A stretch of 64,000 bases of DNA from Cruorifilaria tuberocauda (taxonomy: Eukaryota > Nematoda > Chromadorea > Rhabditida > Onchocercidae). The DNA lies in NCBI GenBank assembly GCA_013365365.1, contig JABVXU010000219.1:24792-88791 (forward strand), in the 5' to 3' direction. The position numbers were made by a program, and so were the translations under genes. The notes below the pieces were generated by a model. It did no database searches. It had not been told where the DNA came from and saw only the letters and a program-made list of their open reading frames with translations. This document shows, one piece after another, positions 57,060-64,000 of the stretch (its first letter is position 1; each line of letters starts with the position of its first letter).

Positions 57060-57400
57060 CTAGCAATATTTTGTATCTATCACACGTCCACGTCGTATTT
57101 CATTCATCTATTGTTTATCCACGTGATATTCCATTCATCTATTTTGTGTCTACGTGATATTCCATTCATCTATCACATGTTTTACATGATATTCCACTCA
57201 TTTACTGTATGTCGACGTGATATTTAATTCATCTACCACGTGTCTACCGTATGTCTACGTGGTATTTCATTCACCTACTGTATATCTGCGCGTGATATTC
57301 TACCGATCTACTGTATGTCGACGTGATATCTCATTCACCTACTGTATATCTGCGTGACCTTCCACCCATCTACTGTATATCGACGTGATATTCAATTAAA
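57060..57400. repeat. Degenerate tandem repeat, unit near 38-40 bp
   Basis: About eight diverged copies containing ctactgtatgtcgacgtgat, then attccattcat. Cores include cacgtg and gtcgacgtgatat. It is less AT-rich than its surroundings. Confidence 0.8.
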
Positions 57401-58449
57401 ACATATCTAAAAGAAGCTAAATTTTTGCATTATTTAAGAAATGTTACTCAAAAAATTTGTAAATTTTTGTTTGAAAATGCTCTCAATTAATCAAATTCGA
57501 CAGTTTTTTTTTTGCTTTTGTTTTTTGTAAATTATAAATTTTTTGAAATTTAAATAAACGAAATAATCATTATTATTTTGAATGCTCATTTCAGGTTTCC
57601 TGAAATATATGTTAGATATAATCGATAAGAAGAGATGAAAGCAAATTGTGATTGATAATTTATAATCTGTCATATATTACAATCATTTTGGAATTTCTAT
57701 TTTGAAAACTTCCTCAATTATATATAGATATATTCCCATAGGATTTCAGTTGCATTATAATAACAAATTTAGAAGTATAGCGTAGTGGAACAATCGATTG
57801 GAAATATATTGAATTGATTGTTTCTGTTATTTTAGAATAATTTAAATGATAAATGATTAGGATGGTTTATTAGGCTAAATTATAATTAAGATAAATTATA
57901 ATAAAGCAACAAAAGGAAAACATGATTTTTCCTATTTCTTCTTTTTTTAATCAATTTTTTATCAAATTTAGGTTTATCAATTTTCTTTTTATCAGTGTTT
58001 TGCTATTTTGATAGTTGCCATTAGTAAGATTATACTGAGAATTGAAATGAAAAAAAGCAGAATTTTTTATAAGTACTACCAGGTCAAGAGTTACTTGATC
58101 TAATTAAATGTTACCTGGTGAAGGAAGAGAACACTGTTGAAAGGTTTTACTTTCATTTAATTTGTAAATACTCTTTGATAATCAAATTATTATGTTACTT
58201 TTCACTACCATATCATTATCTTCTGTCTACTAAAGGTGATATGATTAAAGCGAACAAGAAAAAAAGATTAAGTATTATCAAATTAAACGATTTACTTTCT
58301 TTTTTATTTTATTATTATTTTTTTCATTCCATTTTACATTATCAAATAAAAAATCATTTTATCGATTGATCATAAATTTCTTTAATTATGATTGTTTGTA
58401 TGATTTGTATGGTTATGATTGTTACATGATTACTTGTAGCATTATTAAA

Positions 58450-58690
58450 AGTTTTTCCTTAATTAATACTTATAGGAAGTAATTCTTCCTTAATTAATAC
58501 TTATAGGTAAGTAATTTTTCCTTAATCAATACTTGCAGGAATTTTTCCTTATTTAATACTTGTAGGAATTTTTCCGTAATTAATACTTATAAAAAAGTGA
58601 TTTTTTCTTAATTAATACTTATAGGAAAGTAATTTTTCCTTAGTTAATACTTATAGGGAATCCTTACTAATTTTTTAGTACCTATAGGGA
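58450..58690. repeat. Tandem repeat, unit near 33-36 bp
   Basis: About seven copies of ttccttaattaatacttata followed by ggaagtaattt, with variable length. Confidence 0.85.
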
Positions 58691-59454
58691 AATATTTGTG
58701 ATTTAATAATCATCATAAATTTATCTGTAATTAACATTCAATGAAAAATAATTAAGCTAATTTTACCAAATAATTAATTTCAAAATAATTTACCTGCATT
58801 TTTATTTTTTATCAACATTTTTATCAAACTTCATTTTCCATTTTTTTTTTTATAATTTAAACTTATTCGTTTATTTTTAATAATATATTAAAACTAATTT
58901 GTTTATTATCAATAACAGGTATATATGTATGTTGTGTATCATATAAACAAGTTTAATGATTAATAATGGTGTAATTATTTGAATTATAAATTAATTACAA
59001 AATGAAAATATTTACAAATATTAGCAATTTCATCGTTGTTTTCACCAACTTGAAAACTTGAAAACTCTAAAAGTACGCTTATTTTTGAGTTGAATATGCT
59101 GAAATACTTATGATACTTTACACAAATTCTTCAAGAAATTATTTAGCTAAAGGCACTTCATTAGCATTTAAACACACCCAACAGAACTTCCGCTAATTTC
59201 ATCAAATAATTTTAATAATTGCAATATTAGCTGATCATTTTGTACATTTACTCTTTCTGTTAGCATTTTCCTTAACTTTTAATTAGTTGACTTTTTTATG
59301 TGATATCATAGAAACATGTTTTCCTTTCTTGCTTCTTCTAAATTATCTAGCTAATTCATAAATAACATTGCAAAATACGATCATACTTTTTTGTTTTTTT
59401 TAAAGTATACTGTTTTCGATATTAGAGTTGACAGTATCATACGGTATAAATTTC

Positions 59455-59820
59455 AATTTCAGTTTGGATTTGTACTGAAATACTATTTGATGAAGGAAAT
59501 TAAAAAAAGAGCGGAATTTATGTGTTAACAAATTGCGTTTATAAAGTAGAAATAGCTAAATGATAGAAATGAATAGTAAGGTATGATAAGAGTGATAAGA
59601 TATAATAGAATTGAATGATAGAAATGAATAGTAAGTTATGATAAGAGTGATAAGTTATGATAGAACTTATCATATTTCGGTACTAAAGTATTGTCTGATA
59701 AAGAAAATACAAAAAAGAGCGGAATTGATGTGTTAACAAGTTGCGCTCATAAAGTAGAAGTAGTTAAATGATAAAAGTAAATATTAAGTTATGATAGAAT
59801 TTATCAATTTATCATTTCGA
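59455..59820. repeat. Direct repeat pair with internal short repeats
   Basis: A block with agagcggaatttatgtgtta and aagtagaaatagctaaatga at about 59460-59580 recurs, diverged, at about 59680-59800. Between them the taagttatgataagagtgat motif is itself repeated. Confidence 0.75.
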
Positions 59821-61093
59821 TCATGGATAATAAGGAGTTTTACCAATTCTTATCAGTTATTTTCATAAGTTTCTTGAGAAGATTTTACTATTTACTACAA
59901 ATCTTCAAAACTAATTAAATTAATTCAAATACTCAACCCTCTGTATCTTATCAATTTCTTTTCATGATTTAAAAATTCAAAATTTAATAACTAGCAATGC
60001 TCAGTTATTATTTGTTTACATAAATGAAAAATGCGACAAAATTAATTTGAAATACTTTAGAAGTTACTTTAGAAATTTGAAATACTACTTTAGAAGATTT
60101 ATCTGGGTTAATTAACAGCTTACGCTTAATTTATCTTAGAGTAATTACCATCATTTTTTAAGCTAACTAAATCTATATCAAATTCATTAATTAAAATCTT
60201 ATCAGTTTAATTTATTATTATGTAATTTGTTCAATTAATTATTTCTTGATCATTTATCACATGAGTATCTTTTACATGCTTTATCAGTAATGATATAATG
60301 TATGGATATCATTGTTTACAAGTAAACAGATAGGTAAAATGATTATCAGTTTTTTCAGGAAAGAGTAAAAATGAGTGTTCAAAAAGAAATTAAAATTAAA
60401 AAATACCTTAAGCATCTTCATTTGTAAGCTAATCTCTTAGCTTAGATTAGCTTCAAGATTAAAAAGTATTCAAAAAAAAGAAAAGACTCATGAATTTATC
60501 AATTTATCTAAGTTATCAGTGGATATCATCAGAAATCATCTATCAATGATTGTCATAAATCTTTTGGAATATCGAACTAATTAATCAATCGATATCATAA
60601 AATTTATATTTGACATGGATTATATCTCAGTTTTATTTTTCAGGTTTATTGACATACCTTTACTATCGGGTGTTCCAGTATTTGAAGATAAATACCGGGA
60701 AATTATTCATCAATACATCATAAATGGTAGCATCCTTTTTTTTTTTATCACTATGAATATCAACAGTGATCTGATAATTAAATGTAAATGAGTGAAGAGT
60801 GTTATTTAACAATTTAAAAGAAATCCTTTAATTAATGGAATTTATTAGTTTATTGATAATTTTGTTTTTTTTTTTAACTTTCAAGTTTAATTTTTAATTA
60901 TAATTTGAAAATTTATTAACTAATTTTGAATTAATAAATTAATGATTTAAAATTTCATAAATTATTTATATGAATTCATAAACTAATCAGTTTAATTTTA
61001 ATTCTAGAAAATATCAGGATATTTTATCAGGATATTTTGGTGATCGTTTCAAATATAATTTAACTGATATTTTGCTTTTCTACAAATTTGTAG

Positions 61094-62487
61094 ATGTACT
61101 CTTCAATCTTTACATTTTATACTACGTTCTTCATTTTATCAGCAATTTTACCGGAATCATTTCTCCTAACCAATAATACATCGGATCAACATAAATCAGG
61201 TAAGTTAATCGCTTGAATTTCCAATATTTTACTTAGATTTTACTTAAATTATTTTAACTTAAATTGATTTTACTTAAATTATTTTAACTTAGATTATTAT
61301 GATAAATAGAAGCGTAAAAGATTTTCAAATAATTTAGCTATATTTTAAAGATTTGTAATTTAAAAAGTGCATATTTAAAATATAAATGGAAATTAAAATT
61401 TTCTACCTGAGAAAAAAAAGTAATAAAATAAATTTAATTAAATTAGATGCAATAAGTAAAGCATTATCTAATATTCAATGGGTTCCAATTATGGAGCGAA
61501 ATTTTACGGAAATGAATGATGATAATGATCATGATAATGATAATGATGATGAAGATGATGAAGATTATCATCAGGTATGTATTGTAAAGTGTTGTAAGAA
61601 CAAAATACAGTATTGAAATTGGTTGGATGGAATTAATTTATGTAATTTTGATATATTGAAATTTAAAATTTTGTAATATTTAATGAAAAAGAAAGGATAA
61701 GCAAAAGTGTAGGAAATAGAACAAACGATTCTAATTAATTAATTAAATTATCTAATTAATCAATCCGATAACTATTATAGTGCTTATCAACTGTTTTAAA
61801 TAAAATGATATTAAGCAAGCTTGATTAATGATGAATAAATTTTGCCTACATTTTAAGCTCCATTAAAAATGCTTTATTTTACAAAGTGTAAAATCAGTAC
61901 AATTTATTATTAAGCAAATTTTTTACTCTTTATTCTTAGGTAATTTAACCTGAAATAATTCGCAAACACTCACCTTAAGTATTATTTATTTAATTAAAAT
62001 TTAAAACAAAGTTATCCATTTCACAAATAATTGATTAATCACAGGTAATTTAATTAAAGCTTGAAACAAAAATTGATTAATCACAGTTTAATTAAATAGT
62101 TTAATTATCATAGTTTAGTTAAGATAGTTTATATCGTAGTTTAATTAAAACTTAAAACGAACTCATTTATTTACCAATCAATTAATCATAGGTAGTTTAA
62201 TTAAAACTGAAAACAGAATCAGCTATTTCACAATTAATTAATTAATCAATTACAGGTGTAAATAAATTAAAGGAAAATATATGTTTCAGATGTTATTACA
62301 TGGAAACGAAGAAATGAATGCAAATATACATATGCGAAATGGAAGTATCAAAAATAATAAAAGTTTTATTCATTCTTCTGGTACCACAAAATTTGCCCTA
62401 TTTAACAATCAGATATGTATACTTTTTACTATTTGGTCATTTATCATTCTTTACTTAGTACCATTAAATAATGCTAAAAATACTTGA
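61094..62487 (+). CDS. Small secreted or membrane-anchored protein with acidic tract
   Basis: Exons 61094-61199, 61447-61574 and 62290-62487 close in phase to 143 residues. The ATG directly follows an acceptor (tttgtag), suiting trans-splicing. The N-terminus MYSSIFTFYTTFFILSAILP looks like a signal peptide, with NNTS (a possible glycosylation site) soon after. The middle has WVPIMERNFTEMN, another NFT sequon, then an Asp/Asn/Glu run at about residues 58-78 rich in DDNDHDND. The C-terminal exon ends with a hydrophobic segment (ICILFTIWSFIILYLVPL) and six polar residues, so it is either a transmembrane anchor or a GPI-type signal. No family recognised. The short size and surface-type layout suggest a lineage-specific protein, which is inference. 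Confidence 0.6.
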
Positions 62488-64000
62488 TTGATATGTGTGT
62501 GATTTATGCGATTCGTGATTGATGAAAATACGTGATTCGTTGCTTAAGAAGAAATAAATTATTTTTAAAGCACTTGAAAAATTACAATATATCATAAATT
62601 AAAACTTAATCATTGGTAGACTTTTTTTTTTGAACGATTGATTAATTGATTATCTTATCACTCATAGATATTTATGATTGATTAATTGATTATCTTATCA
62701 GTCATAGATATATATATATATATAATTGATTATTTTATCAGTCAGAATACTTGTAAAAGATTTTAACCAATTATAGAAATAGATAGACAAAAAAAAATTA
62801 GTCTTATCATTTGTCATTTACAATATATCATAAATTAAAACTTAATCATTGGTAGATTTTTTTTTGAATGATTGATTAACTGATTATCTTATCAGTCATA
62901 AATATTTATGACTGATTAATTGATTGTCTTATCAATCATAGATATATGTAATTGATTATTTTATCAGTTAGAATACTTATAAAAGATTTTAATTAATTAT
63001 ACAAATAGATAGACAAAAAAAAATTAATCTGGAGAAGAAATAAATTATTTTCAAAACATTTGAAAAAATTACAATAAAACAAATTAAAACTTATCATTGG
63101 TAGATTTTTTTTTTGAATGATTGATTAATTGATTATCTTAACATTCATAGGTATTTATAATACTTATAAAAGTACTGTACTTGAAATAATACAATAATAA
63201 ATAAATTAAAACTTATCATTGGTAGATTTTTTTTTGAATGATTGATTAATTGATTATTTTAGCATTTATAGGTATTTATAATACTTATAAAAGTACTGTA
63301 ATTATAAATAGTTATATTTATATACTTATAAATATTTAATACTTATGAAAGATTTCAATTAATTATACAAATGGATGGAAAAAAAAAACTAGTAATAATT
63401 ATTAGTAATAACTATTATAATTAATATATAATTTAGTAATAACTATTAACTTGCTGTATCATCCAGTAAATGTTAAAGTTAAAGTAAAAATAAACTATTA
63501 GCCATGAAAAAAAAATAGTTTCTCATTTCTGATTCAAAAAAAATTTGATAATTACACGTTGTAAAAGTTTCTTCGAAGATTTATTGATTACCATCATTGG
63601 CATATTTTTTTTCTTTTGCATGATTGATTAATTGATAATCTTATCATTCATAGATATTTATGATTACTGGCAAAAGATTTTAATTAATTATACAAATTCT
63701 GGTTCAAAAAAAAAATTTACCGTAATAATTACAATGTCAATAATAATAATTACAAAAATTACAAACAACAGTTACAATATAAAAGTTTCTTCAACGAATT
63801 ATTGATTTGCTATTTTATCAATAATAATTGTAATAAATATTTATTCATTATGAGATTGGTAGTAATAATTGATAGTGATAATACACAAAATATAAATAAT
63901 ACTGTAGTAATAATTATAAAATATAAATAATATTGATGATAAGAATTATTGACTACTGATAATAAGAATTATTGATTACTAATAAGAATTACTGATAATA
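62488..64000. other. AT-rich intergenic end of window
   Basis: Repeats occupy the first part. The rest is AT-rich with simple tracts of aata and aattatt. No gene supported. Confidence 0.45.
62575..63360. repeat. Four diverged copies of a 120-240 bp repeat
   Basis: Each copy has aaattaaaacttaatcattg (or a shorter form), then gtaga, a T-run, gattgattaattgattatct and a catagatatttat-type end. Copies start near 62585, 62825, 63070 and 63195. The first two also share agatagacaaaaaaaaatta, which follows each. Confidence 0.85.

Larger units (their letters stand above)
55542..61093. other. Long AT-rich intergenic region
   Basis: About 5.5 kb between the kinase and the small secreted-protein gene. 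It contains several local repeat families listed separately. Acceptor-led open stretches at 60644-60726 and 61008-61090 could be leader exons of the downstream gene, but nothing supports coding. No RNA gene was recognised. Confidence 0.4.

Noticed and set aside
58118..58369. 83-codon frame rich in Phe/Leu/Lys
   Set aside because: Composition is that expected of AT-rich noncoding DNA; no family or acceptor support.

Overview
The window is nuclear DNA of a nematode, most likely a clade III filarial worm (Onchocercidae). The basis is strong AT richness, many introns of 100-1700 bp, acceptor sites immediately upstream of several start codons (as used for spliced-leader trans-splicing), and orthologues of nematode genes: UNC-18 with the MSLK start, an atypical soluble guanylate cyclase of the GCY-35/36 type, and a short SH2-kinase of the Fer/SPE-8 group. 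The species call is inference. No prokaryotic, viral or transposon coding sequence was recognised.

Layout: (1) 133-961 (+) 3' part of a syntaxin-6 type SNARE. (2) 1486-3992 (+) complete protein O-fucosyltransferase 1. (3) 5322-11924 (-) complete unc-18, whose 3.2 kb first intron holds (4) an oppositely oriented, unrecognised coiled-coil gene at 9012-11168 (+). (5) 13071-20386 (+) 21-exon WDR6/Rtt10-type WD-repeat protein. (6) 22818-32238 (+) soluble guanylate cyclase subunit with introns full of tandem repeats. (7) 33848-37979 (-) BFR1-like coiled-coil protein. (8) 42783-46359 (+) cytoplasmic poly(A)-binding protein with an A-rich upstream region. (9) 47702-49313 (+) C18orf21/RMP24 (UPF0711)-type zinc-binding protein. 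(10) 49827-55541 (+) SH2-tyrosine kinase. (11) 61094-62487 (+) small secreted or membrane protein with an acidic tract, not recognised. The remainder is AT-rich intergenic DNA with many short local duplications.

The genes do not form one pathway. Two (SNARE, UNC-18) serve membrane fusion, two (POFUT1, the small secreted protein) use the secretory route, two (guanylate cyclase, tyrosine kinase) signal, and four (WDR6, PABP, RMP24-like, BFR1-like) belong to RNA biology. Exon models were built by hand from splice consensus, reading phase and remembered family sequences. For all genes except the first, whose 5' end lies outside the window, phases close over the whole gene. The exceptions are noted: one WDR6 donor, one acceptor in the nested gene, one kinase acceptor lacking AG, and one GC-AG intron in the cyclase.

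The most unusual features are structural: a 3' splice site copied four times at exactly 40 bp spacing before a kinase exon, a decayed duplicate of a cyclase exon beside the working copy, a 26-bp minisatellite that keeps all three forward frames open, and direct repeats bracketing the 28-nt first exon of unc-18.
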